A stretch of DNA of 64,000 nucleotides from Alloprevotella sp. OH1205_COT-284 (GCF_003859795.1 NZ_RQYI01000010.1:1-64000), one strand, 5' to 3'; shown: positions 42,597-52,070, numbered from the stretch's first letter. Numbers and translations: made by a program. The notes: generated by a model from the sequence alone, not told the origin.

Positions 42597-42710
42597 TCTT
42601 TCTGTCTTTTTTTTCGAAAAAAGTGCACTTCTCGCCATTTCCGGGGCAAAAAGATCGGTTTCGGAGGCATTCGGCGGTGTTTTTCCAAGTTTTTCTCGTA
42701 TTTTCGCTTC

Positions 42711-43433
42711 ATGAACATCACGAGCAAAATCATCGTTCTCCACACGCTGCGCTATGCCGACGACAAACTGATTGCCGAATGTTTGAGCCGGACGTCGGGG
42801 CGTGTCACTTTTGTCGTGCGCATCTCCCACTCGACGCGCGCGACCGTTCGCCACACGCTTTTTCAGCCGCTCGCCGTGCTCGAAGCCGAATGGACGGTCA
42901 AACCGCGCGGCGGAATGGTGACGCCAAAGGCGGTGAGAACGACACTCCCCTACTCCACCATTCATCGCGACCCGAAGAAAACGACGGTGGCACTCTTTCT
43001 GTCGGAAATGCTGCTCCATGTGGTGCGCAGCGATGCGGGGGCGGCCGCTCTGTTCGACTACATCGAAAACAGCCTCGAATGGCTGGACACGGCCGAAGAG
43101 GGTTTTGCCAATTTCCACATTGTGTTTCTGATGCGGCTGTCGCTGTTTTTGGGCATCGCTCCCAATCTCGAACGCCGCACATGCCCTTTTTTCGACCTTA
43201 TGGCCGGAGAGTTTTCGACCACACCGCCACCACACGCTTATTATATAGAGCAGCGAGAAGCCGCGGCGTTCGGGCAGCTCATGCGCATGAATTTCGGCAC
43301 GATGCGCCTCTTTGCCCTCACCGGAGAGCAGCGCAGCCGCATTCTCGAACTCGTGTTGCTTTACTACCGCCTCCACCTGCCGGCCATGCCCGACTTGAAG
43401 AGCCTCGACGTGCTCAAAGCGGTGTTTGAGTGA
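42711..43433 (+). CDS. recO: DNA repair protein RecO
   Basis: The 240-residue protein has an N-terminal OB fold (MNITSKIIVLHTLRYADDKLIAECLSR) followed by a helical region typical of RecO (ALFLSEMLLHVVR, FDYIENSLEWLD, FHIVFLMRLSLFLGIAPNL). It loads RecA with RecF/RecR and anneals strands. The usual four-cysteine zinc site is not evident, as in many Bacteroidetes. A TATTTTCG box lies about 14 bp upstream of the start. Confidence 0.92.
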   Translation: MNITSKIIVLHTLRYADDKLIAECLSRTSGRVTFVVRISHSTRATVRHTLFQPLAVLEAEWTVKPRGGMVTPKAVRTTLPYSTIHRDPKKTTVALFLSEMLLHVVRSDAGAAALFDYIENSLEWLDTAEEGFANFHIVFLMRLSLFLGIAPNLERRTCPFFDLMAGEFSTTPPPHAYYIEQREAAAFGQLMRMNFGTMRLFALTGEQRSRILELVLLYYRLHLPAMPDLKSLDVLKAVFE

Positions 43434-43558
43434 GTGGCCGGCGAAACCACCGCTCTCTTTCCCGAAACACCCTATCGGCGACCGGCTGCCCGACTTCACA
43501 GCGACAGAAGAGCTTTGCCGCAGAGGAGATATGCACGGATAACGGGTGGAGAGAACTA

Positions 43559-43632
43559 CATAACGAGTAAAAAATTCTAAGTAACGAGTAGAAATTTCTA
43601 AGTAACGAGTAGGATTTTCTACTCGTTATGTA
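43559..43632. repeat. 21-bp-period tandem repeat (family 3), best copy
   Basis: Three consecutive units with strict 21-bp period share TAACGAGTA and TTCTA: (CA)TAACGAGTAAAAAATTCTA, (AG)TAACGAGTAGAAATTTCTA and (AG)TAACGAGTAGGATTTTCTA. They are followed by CTCGTTATGTAG, the reverse complement of the unit start, which lets the array fold back. It sits between the convergent recO and DUF1634 genes, so it may also act as a terminator. Confidence 0.7.
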
Positions 43633-43675
43633 GTTTTTTCCCAAATGCCGAGCAGTTGCGTCGGCCGCCGCTCCG

Positions 43676-44053
43676 TCATTTCCCGCCCAAAGAGTTGGCA
43701 AGAATGACGACCAACACAGTGGCCGTAATGCCCATGTAGAGCCAATCGCGCTTGGCGGCGAAATCGACGAAGGTGAGCAACACGCGCAAAATGGGCGTAA
43801 GGATAAGTGCCACCACACCGGCCTGCATCCAACTGGCGGAGTTGAGGGCAAGGAGTCCCAAAAGGATACCCCGAAGCGTCGTGTAGTGCGTATGTGTGTC
43901 GGCCTCGTCGGAAGCAAAACGCGTATAGTCGGGGAGGGGTTCGCGGCCGTGTTGCGCAAGATAAAAGAGGCCGCCGGAAAGAGCGATGACAAAGGCTATG
44001 GTCACACCGCGGCGCAGCGTGTTGCCGATGAGTTGTTGAATGTCGTGTTTCAT
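43676..44053 (-). CDS. DUF1634 membrane protein
   Basis: The 125-residue protein has three or four hydrophobic helices (about 17-34, 60-80, 80-97, 105-121). It matches the DUF1634 family, whose genes usually stand next to TauE/SafE exporters, as here (27 bp downstream of one). It is probably a small partner subunit of the exporter; the biochemical role is unknown. Confidence 0.85.
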   Translation of the reverse strand: MKHDIQQLIGNTLRRGVTIAFVIALSGGLFYLAQHGREPLPDYTRFASDEADTHTHYTTLRGILLGLLALNSASWMQAGVVALILTPILRVLLTFVDFAAKRDWLYMGITATVLVVILANSLGGK

Positions 44054-44080
44054 GTTGCAAAGAGTTCGGGGAAAGACACA

Positions 44081-44926
44081 TCAGGAATGCTCGAAACCGC
44101 CCGTCAGCCCCATATAGATCATGTTGGCCGCCACGGCGAGAATGGCAAACACAAAGATTTTGCGCAGCAGCGAAACGTCGAGCACTTTCAGCAACCGCGC
44201 GCCGGTGAGCGCACCGAGCAGCACGCCGACCAACACGGGGAAAGCGATGCCGGGCACGATGTTGCCGCGCTGTATGTAGACCACGGCCGAGGCGCAGGCC
44301 GTGACGCCCATCATGAAATTGGACGTGGTGGTGCTCACGCGGAAGGGCACTTTCATCAATCCGTCCATGGCCAACACTTTGAGCACACCCGACCCTATGC
44401 CGAGAATGCCCGACAGCACGCCGGCCAACAGCATCACGCCGAAACCACCTCCGACGTTGGTCAGCTCGTAGGCCTCGCGCGTGCCGTCTTTGAGGGGATA
44501 GGTGCCGAAGAGTTTCAAGCGGCGCGCCATTTCACTGCCCGCCACGCCCTTGTGTTCGGAGCGGCGGCGTTGCTGCGAAACGGCCGTCAAGACGAGGACG
44601 CCGCCATAGAGCACGGCGATGAAGGAGTTGTTGAGCCAAACGGCCACCATCGCTCCACACACCGCGCCGATCGTGGTGGCGATTTCGAGCAACATACCCA
44701 AGCGTATGTTTGTGATGCCTTCTTTCACATAGGCCGCGCCCGAACCGCTCGACGTGGCGATCGAAGCCACGAGTGCCGCTCCCACGGCATAGTGAAAATC
44801 GACGCCGAAGCAAAGTGTGAGCAAAGGAATGACGACCACGCCGCCCCCCAGTCCGGTGAGCGAACCGAGCAGTCCGGCGCAATAGGCTCCGAGCAAAAGA
44901 ATGAGCGTAAAGGTGAGGATAGTCAT
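44081..44926 (-). CDS. TauE/SafE-family sulfite/organosulfonate exporter
   Basis: The 281-residue polytopic inner-membrane protein starts at the ATG at 44926 (MTILTFTLILLLG). It has the two repeated halves of the family, with SLTGLGGGVVVIPLL in the first and GILGIGSGVLKVLAMD in the second. Members export sulfite, sulfoacetate or related anions; the substrate here is unknown. It is transcribed with the DUF1634 gene. A possible -7 box (minus TACCTTTG, 45038-45031) lies about 105 bp upstream. Confidence 0.88.
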   Translation of the reverse strand: MTILTFTLILLLGAYCAGLLGSLTGLGGGVVVIPLLTLCFGVDFHYAVGAALVASIATSSGSGAAYVKEGITNIRLGMLLEIATTIGAVCGAMVAVWLNNSFIAVLYGGVLVLTAVSQQRRRSEHKGVAGSEMARRLKLFGTYPLKDGTREAYELTNVGGGFGVMLLAGVLSGILGIGSGVLKVLAMDGLMKVPFRVSTTTSNFMMGVTACASAVVYIQRGNIVPGIAFPVLVGVLLGALTGARLLKVLDVSLLRKIFVFAILAVAANMIYMGLTGGFEHS

Positions 44927-45057
44927 TATATATAAATATAGGTACTCCGCCGGCCAATGCGGTAATGTCGTCGGGCGAGGGCGTTCGGCCGACATCGGCG
45001 GAAGGCGAAAAGCTGTTGTTTTGTCGGGCGCAAAGGTACAAAAAAATGCGCATTTCT

Positions 45058-45088
45058 TTTGCCTTTCGCAAGGCGAGTCGTATCTTTG
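45058..45088 (+). promoter_or_regulatory. Promoter of the THUMP methyltransferase-DPP IV unit
   Basis: TTTG at 45058-45061, exactly 19 bp, then TATCTTTG at 45081-45088; the start codon lies 31 bp further. This is a textbook Bacteroidetes promoter. Confidence 0.65.
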
Positions 45089-45118
45089 CCGAGAAAACTG
45101 CTATTACAAAAACCATTA

Positions 45119-46759
45119 ATGGAACATTCTTTCGAACTCATCGCCAAAACCTTTCAAGGCCTCGAAGAGGTGTTGGCGCAAGAACTCATTGAGCTGGGTG
45201 CCGACGAAGTGCAAATCGGACGACGCATGGTGTCGTTTCGCGGCGATCAGGAGATGATGTATCGTGCCAACTTCTGCCTGCGCACCGCCGTCAGAATACT
45301 CAAACCCATCAAACACTTCCGCGCCAAAGATGCCGACGGCGTTTACGAAGCGGTCAAAAGCGTAGACTGGTCGCAGTATCTCGACATCACCACATCGTTC
45401 GTGGTCGACACCACGGTGTACAGCACGGAATTTCGCAACTCGAAATTCGTGGCCTACAAGGTGAAAGATGCCATCGTGGACTATTTCATGGAAACCTGCC
45501 AAAAGCGTCCCAACATCAGCATCTCCAACCCCGACCTGCGCCTCAACATCCACATCTCGGAAGAAGACTGCACGCTGTCGCTCGATTCGAGCGGAGAAAG
45601 CCTGCACCAACGCGGCTATCGCGCAGCCACCGTCGAAGCCCCCATCAACGAGGTGCTGGCCGCGGCGTTGATCAAGATGAGCGGTTGGAAGTTCGACTGC
45701 GATTTCGTCGATCCATTCTGCGGATCGGGCACACTGCTCGTGGAGGCCGCGCTCATGGCACGCAACATTTATCCGGGCGTGTTCCGCAAAAAGTTCGGTT
45801 TTGAAAACTGGAAAGACTTCAATGCCGAACTCTTCCGAACCATATTCGACGACGACAGCCAAGAACGCGAGTTCAACCACAAAATCTACGGCTACGACCT
45901 CAACCTGCGCGCCGTGGAAGCAGCTCAGGCCAATGCGAAAGCCGCCGGCGTGGCAGACATCGTCAGCGTGGAACAACGAGAAATCAACCGTTTCGTCAAA
46001 CCCGAAACCCCGGCCGTGATGATCACCAATCCGCCCTACGGGGAACGGCTGCGCCCGGAAGATCTCAGCCAAATCTATCGCACGATCGGCGAAAAGCTGA
46101 AAAAGGAATTTCAAGGCAACGATGCGTGGATCATCAGTTCGAAAGAAGAACTCTTCGACGCCATGCGCCTGCGACCCTCTTTCAAGGTGATGCTCCAAAA
46201 CGGCGCGCTCGACTGCGAACTGCGCAAGTATGTCACCTTCGACGGGAAACTCGAAAACTTCCGAGGCGACGGCGGCATCATCAAAACCGACGAGGAAAAA
46301 CAACGCATGGGCGAAAAAGGACGTTTCCGCGACGGACGAAAACGCGACTTCTCGCGCAAACGCGAAGACTTCGATGACAACCGCGACAACCGCCGATCGG
46401 ACGACATCGACACCTATCGGCGAGAAAGCTACGACTTCGACGATGACCCCGAAACGGCAGCTGCCTATCGCAACCTGCGTGCACGACACAACACCTTTGA
46501 ACGTGTGCGCATGGCCAAAGAGCGAAAAAGCCGAGAAGAAGAACGGCCGCGACGCGAACACGGAGAAGAACGACGATTTGAACGGAGCGGACGCAAAAAC
46601 GACGGAGGCAGAAAATTCTCCGACGAGCGCGGCGAACGCAAATTCGGAGGCGAACGACGCTTCAAAAACGAACGCTACGACCGCAAACCCGACAATCGCC
46701 GAGGCGACAGAAACTTTCGTCCGGGCAAAGGCGGCTTCGGACGGCGAAACGACGACTAA
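45119..46759 (+). CDS. THUMP-domain 23S rRNA guanine-N2 methyltransferase (RlmL-like) with basic tail
   Basis: The 546-residue protein starts at the ATG at 45119 (MEHSFELIAKTFQGLEEVLA). It has a THUMP RNA-binding domain (~45-155) and a Rossmann methyltransferase domain with DPFCGSGT (198-205) and catalytic NPPY (304-307), matching the N-terminal enzyme half of RlmL, which makes m2G in 23S rRNA. The last ~150 residues (from ~395) are a low-complexity Arg/Asp/Glu/Asn-rich tail (for example RKREDFDDNRDNRR), likely disordered and RNA-binding. The DPP IV gene follows by 15 bp. Confidence 0.9.
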   Translation: MEHSFELIAKTFQGLEEVLAQELIELGADEVQIGRRMVSFRGDQEMMYRANFCLRTAVRILKPIKHFRAKDADGVYEAVKSVDWSQYLDITTSFVVDTTVYSTEFRNSKFVAYKVKDAIVDYFMETCQKRPNISISNPDLRLNIHISEEDCTLSLDSSGESLHQRGYRAATVEAPINEVLAAALIKMSGWKFDCDFVDPFCGSGTLLVEAALMARNIYPGVFRKKFGFENWKDFNAELFRTIFDDDSQEREFNHKIYGYDLNLRAVEAAQANAKAAGVADIVSVEQREINRFVKPETPAVMITNPPYGERLRPEDLSQIYRTIGEKLKKEFQGNDAWIISSKEELFDAMRLRPSFKVMLQNGALDCELRKYVTFDGKLENFRGDGGIIKTDEEKQRMGEKGRFRDGRKRDFSRKREDFDDNRDNRRSDDIDTYRRESYDFDDDPETAAAYRNLRARHNTFERVRMAKERKSREEERPRREHGEERRFERSGRKNDGGRKFSDERGERKFGGERRFKNERYDRKPDNRRGDRNFRPGKGGFGRRNDD

Positions 46760-46774
46760 CTCCTCCAAACGCTT

Positions 46775-48955
46775 ATGAAAAAGATTATTCTTGGGATCTT
46801 CGCCCTCTTCCTCCCCCTCATGACGATGGCACAAACGCTCAAAACACCCACGCTCGACGACTTGATGTGGGGCGGCAAGAACTATTGGAACCTCGTGCCG
46901 CGCAACACCCACACCGCTTGGTGGGGCGATGCGTTGGTCAAAACCGAAGTGGAACGCCTCGTGCTCCTGAGCGACGCCGAAGGCCGCATGCTCAAAAAAC
47001 CACGCACCCTCTGCACACTCGACGACTTGAAAGCCGCCCTCGACACCACCGGCCGCAATCACATCCGCAATCTCATCGGCGCCATCTTCCCCGACAAAAC
47101 ACGCCCCGTGGTGCGGCTGTATTCGTCGCGTGAGATCTTCGTCTACAACTGGGAAACGCGAAAAGTGGAATGGCGGCTCAAACAGCCGCACATGACAGAC
47201 AACGACGACTTCTCCGACGCCTCCCGAAGCCAAGCCTACACGCGCGACTTCAACCTCTTCGTGCAAACGGCCGACGGCCGCGAACATCAGGTTTCGACCG
47301 ACGGCAGCCGAAACCTGCTCTACGGAACGTCCGTACACCGCGACGAGTTCGGCATCAGAAAAGGAACTTTTTGGAGTCCCGACGGCACGAAGCTCGCTTT
47401 CTATCGGATGGATCAATCGGAAGTGACCGACTTTCCGCTCGTCAATACAATGGTGTCGGCCGATAACCGCATTGCGGAAGCCGCGCCGGAGAAGTATCCG
47501 ATGGCGGGCATGACTTCTCACAAAGTGACCGTGGGCATCTTCTCCCCCGCCACCGGCAAAACCGTGTGGCTCGACCTCGGCGATCCCACCGATCGCTACT
47601 TCACCAACCTCTCGTGGAGCCCCGACGGCAAGCGGATTTATCTGTTTGAACTGCCACGTTCGCAAAAACGTGCCGACCTTGTGGCCTACGACGCCGAAAC
47701 GGGAGCACGCCTGCGCACACTCTACACCGAAACCAACGAGCGTTTCGTGGAACCGCAAAACCCCATCGTCTTTCTGCCGTGGGACAGCAAGAAGTTCATT
47801 CTCCAAAGCGAGCGCGACGGCTTCAACCATCTCTATCTCTTCGACACCGAAGGCCGAATGCTCCGCCAACTGACGAGCGGTGCGTTTGAAGTGCTCAAAC
47901 TCTATGGTTTCAACACGCGCGAAAAAAGCCTCATCGTCAAAACCAACGAAAGCGGACATATTCGCGAAAACCTCTATGCCGTCGATTTCAAAAGCGGACG
48001 CCGCACACTGCTCGACAACGGCCGAGGCGTGCACAACGCGGTGCTGTCGGCATCGGGACGATACCTGCGCGACACATGGTCGGCTCCCGACACCTATCGC
48101 GTGAGCGAAATCATCGGCACCTCCAAACCTGCACAAAAGTTGCTTCCACTCGACAAGTTCGACAGTCCGTGGAAAGAATATTCGATCCCGACCGTGGAAA
48201 ACGGAACGCTCACTGCCGCCGACGGCAAAACTCCGCTCTACTACCGCCTCGTCAAACCCGTGGGCTTCGATCCGACGAAGAAATATCCCACCGTGGTCTA
48301 CGTGTACGGCGGCCCTCACGCCACCAACGTCAAAGCGTCGTGGAACTATCAGGCACGGCCGTGGGAATATCACATGGCCAACAAGGGCTACGTCCTCTTC
48401 GTGCTCGACAACCGGGGTTCGGGCGATCGCGGCTTCGAGTTCGAGAGCTGCACACACCGCCGCCTCGGCGAAATCGAAATGGCCGACCAAATGAAAGGGG
48501 TGGACTACCTGAAATCCCTACCCTATGTTGATACCGATCGCATCGGCGTCCACGGTTGGAGTTTCGGCGGGTTCATGACCACGAACCTGATGCTCACGCA
48601 CAACGATGTCTTCAAAGTCGGCGTGGCCGGCGGCCCCGTCATCGACTGGAAGTACTACGAAATCATGTATGGCGAGCGCTACATGGAAACTCCGCAGAGC
48701 AACCCCGAAGGCTACGCCCAAACGAGCCTGCTCAACAAGGCCGATCGCCTGAAAGGGCGTTTGCAAATCATCGTCGGCTACAACGACCCCGTCTGCGTGT
48801 TGCAGCATTCGCTGGCCTTCCTCCGCGCATGCACGGATGCCGGCACGCAGCCCGACTATTTTGTCTATCCCGGACAGCAACACAACATGGTGGGGCGCGA
48901 CATGATACACCTGCACGAACGCATCACCCGCTATTTCGAGGACTACTTGAAGTAA
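46775..48955 (+). CDS. Dipeptidyl-peptidase IV-type S9 serine peptidase
   Basis: The 726-residue exported protein (signal ~1-20, TMAQ) has an N-terminal DPP IV beta-propeller (~90-460; FWSPDGTKLAFYRMD, NLSWSPDGKRIYLFELP) and a C-terminal alpha/beta hydrolase. Proposed triad: Ser596 in GWSFGG, Asp671 in GYNDPV and His703 in PGQQHN. Such enzymes release Xaa-Pro or Xaa-Ala dipeptides in the periplasm of asaccharolytic and oral Bacteroidetes. It shares the promoter of the upstream methyltransferase, and a terminator follows. Confidence 0.94.
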   Translation: MKKIILGIFALFLPLMTMAQTLKTPTLDDLMWGGKNYWNLVPRNTHTAWWGDALVKTEVERLVLLSDAEGRMLKKPRTLCTLDDLKAALDTTGRNHIRNLIGAIFPDKTRPVVRLYSSREIFVYNWETRKVEWRLKQPHMTDNDDFSDASRSQAYTRDFNLFVQTADGREHQVSTDGSRNLLYGTSVHRDEFGIRKGTFWSPDGTKLAFYRMDQSEVTDFPLVNTMVSADNRIAEAAPEKYPMAGMTSHKVTVGIFSPATGKTVWLDLGDPTDRYFTNLSWSPDGKRIYLFELPRSQKRADLVAYDAETGARLRTLYTETNERFVEPQNPIVFLPWDSKKFILQSERDGFNHLYLFDTEGRMLRQLTSGAFEVLKLYGFNTREKSLIVKTNESGHIRENLYAVDFKSGRRTLLDNGRGVHNAVLSASGRYLRDTWSAPDTYRVSEIIGTSKPAQKLLPLDKFDSPWKEYSIPTVENGTLTAADGKTPLYYRLVKPVGFDPTKKYPTVVYVYGGPHATNVKASWNYQARPWEYHMANKGYVLFVLDNRGSGDRGFEFESCTHRRLGEIEMADQMKGVDYLKSLPYVDTDRIGVHGWSFGGFMTTNLMLTHNDVFKVGVAGGPVIDWKYYEIMYGERYMETPQSNPEGYAQTSLLNKADRLKGRLQIIVGYNDPVCVLQHSLAFLRACTDAGTQPDYFVYPGQQHNMVGRDMIHLHERITRYFEDYLK

Positions 48956-48995
48956 TCGTTCTCCCCCATCTTCTTACAATTACCGCTCATCGCCT

Positions 48996-49036
48996 CCCTC
49001 TCCGATGCTTGAACAAAACATCGGAGAGGGAAGTTT
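48996..49036 (+). terminator. Terminator of the DPP IV gene
   Basis: CCCTCTCCGATG (48996-49007) pairs with CATCGGAGAGGG (49019-49030), followed by AAGTTTGATTTT, 40 bp after the stop codon. Confidence 0.65.
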
Positions 49037-49401
49037 GATTTTGAGCGACTTCCCGAAGTGCGTATGGCACGCAGGTTTTACGAACCGCACCGCACATTTT
49101 GCAAACGGTACCCAAAGGACGCCAGCCGCTCATACTGAAAAAAAGTTCCACGACTTCCGATAAAAGAAATCGTGGAACGATTGCCAAATCTTGCTGTCCG
49201 GTAAAGTTTCTTCGCAAATCGTGCCTATACTCGGGCTTACCTTGGTGTACGATGCCACCACGGAAAAACTCACTACCAAGAACATCGATTTTATCCATCG
49301 GCACACCCCACTCTATTCTTATTAACAAAGGGCTCCCATACATTAGGGTAGAAAAGGCCTTTCAGACAAAGTTCGAAAGTCTGCATTATCGAAAAGAAGA
49401 G
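49037..49401. other. Unassigned intergenic stretch with hairpin
   Basis: Overlapping open frames run on both strands (minus 48987-49343, 118 codons; plus 49099-49425, 108 codons). Neither resembles a family I know, and the minus frame runs into the DPP IV terminator. GTTCCACGA (49145-49153) pairs with TCGTGGAAC (49170-49178). It may be a decayed gene or a non-coding element. Confidence 0.35.
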
Positions 49402-49893
49402 CGAGTGGGAGCTTGTGAAATTTAGGTCTGTGACAGATTTTTCTACTCGTTACTCCGTACACACTACTCCTTGGGTAAGATGCGTGTCAAAGCATTGAGG
49501 CATATCCGAACAAGCCGAAGAGCAACCGGAACAATTCTTCGTAAAAAAAGCAATTTTCCGCCTCTACCAAGACTTTTGCTTCTTTTTATCTACATTGTCT
49601 ACACGACTCTCCTTAAAACGCAGATATTTAAAAACATACGAATGTAGACAACGCAGGGTATCAACTACATTCGTTGTTACAACCTACACAAGACATCCGG
49701 GAAGGCGTGCAGACGATCGAAATCGCCCATGTAGACAATGTAGGTTTTTGGAAAATCTGCCTACATTCACTTTTCACCTGTCTATCAATGAATTAGTCCC
49801 CGCACAATGTATGATGGCGAACCGCCGTATACATTCTCATTTCACTGAAATTCAGCGACATGAAAGTCGCAGTGTAGGTTTTTCGGCGATTTC
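49402..49893 (-). repeat. Interspersed repeat, family 2, copy 2 (inverted)
   Basis: The reverse complement matches 18433-18919 over nearly its full length. The stem CGAATGTAG/CTACATTCG is kept (49639-49647 / 49665-49673). The helix homologous to 18559-18596 pairs through a G-T pair where copy 1 has an A-C mismatch. A plus-strand open frame (49595-50014) covers most of it but is not preserved in copy 1 beyond a short segment. The remaining DNA to 50042 holds nothing recognised. Confidence 0.7.
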
Positions 49894-50042
49894 AAGAAAT
49901 GATTATCGGAGAGCGGCATTATGGGAACATTATCTCCCTAAAAATACTTTTCGGGCATTATCGAAATCTCGACAGAGCAAGCAATTCACCGGCAGAGAAA
50001 GCCGCTTTATTTGACGAGGGGTATTGCTTTTTGAAAAAGAAA

Positions 50043-50073
50043 GCCCGAAGTCCCATTGTGGAGGGCTTCGGGC
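50043..50073 (-). terminator. Terminator of speA
   Basis: GCCCGAAG (50043-50050) pairs with CTTCGGGC (50066-50073), with inner CCC/GGG pairs. On the minus strand it is followed by TTTCTTTTTC, 63 bp past the speA stop. Confidence 0.8.
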
Positions 50074-50135
50074 AGATGTTTATGCGGTGTTGAAATTTTC
50101 CGGACAGCGATCATTGCAAAAAACGGGCGGTTGCG

Positions 50136-52028
50136 CTATTCGAGATAGGTGTAACCATAAAGGCCGGCACGATAAGTGGAAATAAACTCTTTTCCCTCTT
50201 CGATCGTGATTTTCTTCTCGGAAATGGCCTTGGTCACCCATGTTTCCAAACGACGCACAAGACGCTTGGGGTCATATTGCACATATTCCAAGACATCGGC
50301 CACCGTTTCGCCATCAATGGTTTTGTCGATATTGTAGCCATCGCCGCAAACGGAGATGTGTACGGCATTGGTGTCGCCAAAGAGATTGTGCATATTGCCG
50401 AGGATCTCCTGATAAGCCCCTACGAGAAAGACGCCGATGTAGTATTTCTCGCCTTGTCGAAAAGTGTGGAGAGGCAAATAGTTGGTCTGTTGGTTGTAGT
50501 TGACGTAAGTGGAAATCTTACCGTCACTGTCGCAAGAAATGTCTTGTATGGTGGCGTTTTGGGTGGGACGTTCGTTCAACCGCTGAATGGGCATGACGGG
50601 GAAAAGCTGGTCTAACGCCCAGTTGTCGGGAAGCGACTGAAAGAGAGAGAAGTTGCAGAAGTATTTTTCGGACATCATCTTGTCGAGCTTTCTAAGCTCG
50701 TCCGGGGCGTGTTTGAGGTGATGAACGAGGTCGGCCACTTCCGAACAAATGCTCCAATAAAGACTTTCGATTTGGGCACGCGTACGGAGATCGATCAGTC
50801 CGTGGCGGAAGAGATCGAGGGCTTCTTCGCGTATGTCTTCGGCGTCGTGCCAATCTTCGAGCATGGAGCGTGTGGAGAGCTTATCCCAAATATCGGTGAG
50901 GTCGTGTACCAATTTGTGGTCGTCTTCGGAGGGGTGAAAACTTTCGTCCATGTGGGGCACGTCGGCAGTTTCCAGCACTTCGAGAATGAGCACGGAGTGG
51001 TGAGCGGTGAGAGAGCGACCGCCTTCGGTGATGATATTGGGGTGGGGAATGTTGTTTTTGTTGGCAGCTTCGACAAGGGTGTAAACAATGTCGTTGACGT
51101 ATTCCTGCACACTGTAATTGACGGAGCTTTCGGAGTTTGAGGAGCGCGTGCCGTCATAGTCCACACCCAAACCGCCGCCACAATCCACAAATTCGATGTT
51201 CAGCCCCATTTTGCGAAGCTGCACATAATATTGTGCCATCTCTCGGAGGGCGATGGAGATCAGGCGGATTTTAGGTATCTGACTGCCGATATGGAAGTGA
51301 ATGAGTTTCACGCAATCGCGCAGGCCTTTTTCTTCCAAACGGTTGAGGGCTTGGAGAAGTTCCGCGCTGTTAAGCCCGAACTTCGACGCATCGCCGCCGG
51401 AGCTTTCCCATTTTCCGGTAGCTCTCGAAGCGAGTTTGATACGAATGCCCAGATTGGGGCGAACGCCCATTTTCTCGGCCGTTCGTGCAATGATTTCCAA
51501 TTCGGGCAGTTTTTCGATGACGAGAAACACACGCTTGCCCATTTTCTGCGCCAAAAGGGCAAGTTCGATGAAGTTTTGGTCTTTGTGTCCGTTGCAGACG
51601 ATGACGGAGTCGGAGTCCATATTGGTGGCCAATACGGCATGCAGTTCGGGCTTCGAACCGCATTCCAATCCGAGGTTATACTTTTTGCCGTGCGAAATGA
51701 TTTCTTCGACCACGGGGCGCATCTGATTGACCTTGATGGGATAAATGATGAAGTGTTCGCCCTGGTATTCGTATTCCTTTTCGGCACGTTCGAAGCAAGC
51801 CGCCGTTTTCTCGATGCGATTGTCGAGAATGTCGGGGAAACGCAACAAAACGGGAGCGGGAATGTCGCGCTCGGAAAGTTCGTTGACCACTTCGACCAAG
51901 TCGATTTGGGTTTCGTCCTTACGGGGACGAACATAGGCATGTCCTTTTTCGTTGATACCGAAATAGTTCACGCCCCATCCTTTGATATTGTAAAGCTCCT
52001 CGGAGTCTTCAATTCGCCATTTTCTCAT
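50136..52028 (-). CDS. speA: Biosynthetic arginine decarboxylase
   Basis: The 630-residue fold III PLP enzyme converts arginine to agmatine, the first step of polyamine (spermidine) synthesis. The PLP lysine is Lys99 in YPIKVNQ; FHIGSQIP and DCGGGLGVDYDG follow in the barrel, and SVCGDGYNID near the C-terminus carries the active-site Cys. Length and start match the SpeA family. It follows aroK by 42 bp and ends at a strong terminator, closing the topA-aroK-speA run. Confidence 0.97.
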   Translation of the reverse strand: MRKWRIEDSEELYNIKGWGVNYFGINEKGHAYVRPRKDETQIDLVEVVNELSERDIPAPVLLRFPDILDNRIEKTAACFERAEKEYEYQGEHFIIYPIKVNQMRPVVEEIISHGKKYNLGLECGSKPELHAVLATNMDSDSVIVCNGHKDQNFIELALLAQKMGKRVFLVIEKLPELEIIARTAEKMGVRPNLGIRIKLASRATGKWESSGGDASKFGLNSAELLQALNRLEEKGLRDCVKLIHFHIGSQIPKIRLISIALREMAQYYVQLRKMGLNIEFVDCGGGLGVDYDGTRSSNSESSVNYSVQEYVNDIVYTLVEAANKNNIPHPNIITEGGRSLTAHHSVLILEVLETADVPHMDESFHPSEDDHKLVHDLTDIWDKLSTRSMLEDWHDAEDIREEALDLFRHGLIDLRTRAQIESLYWSICSEVADLVHHLKHAPDELRKLDKMMSEKYFCNFSLFQSLPDNWALDQLFPVMPIQRLNERPTQNATIQDISCDSDGKISTYVNYNQQTNYLPLHTFRQGEKYYIGVFLVGAYQEILGNMHNLFGDTNAVHISVCGDGYNIDKTIDGETVADVLEYVQYDPKRLVRRLETWVTKAISEKKITIEEGKEFISTYRAGLYGYTYLE

Positions 52029-52070
52029 TGTGGGAAAGGGTGAGCGTTGGGGGAGTTTGAGTTGTGTGGA

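Noticed and set aside
45116-48490. Long minus-strand open frame (about 1124 codons) antisense to the methyltransferase and DPP IV genes
   Set aside because: The plus strand encodes two conserved enzymes with intact catalytic motifs; the antisense frame is low-complexity and results from codon bias.
49595-50014. Plus-strand open frame of 139 codons in family 2 copy 2
   Set aside because: Only a short segment (around STTF.VTTYT) is shared with copy 1, which is expected from DNA similarity alone.
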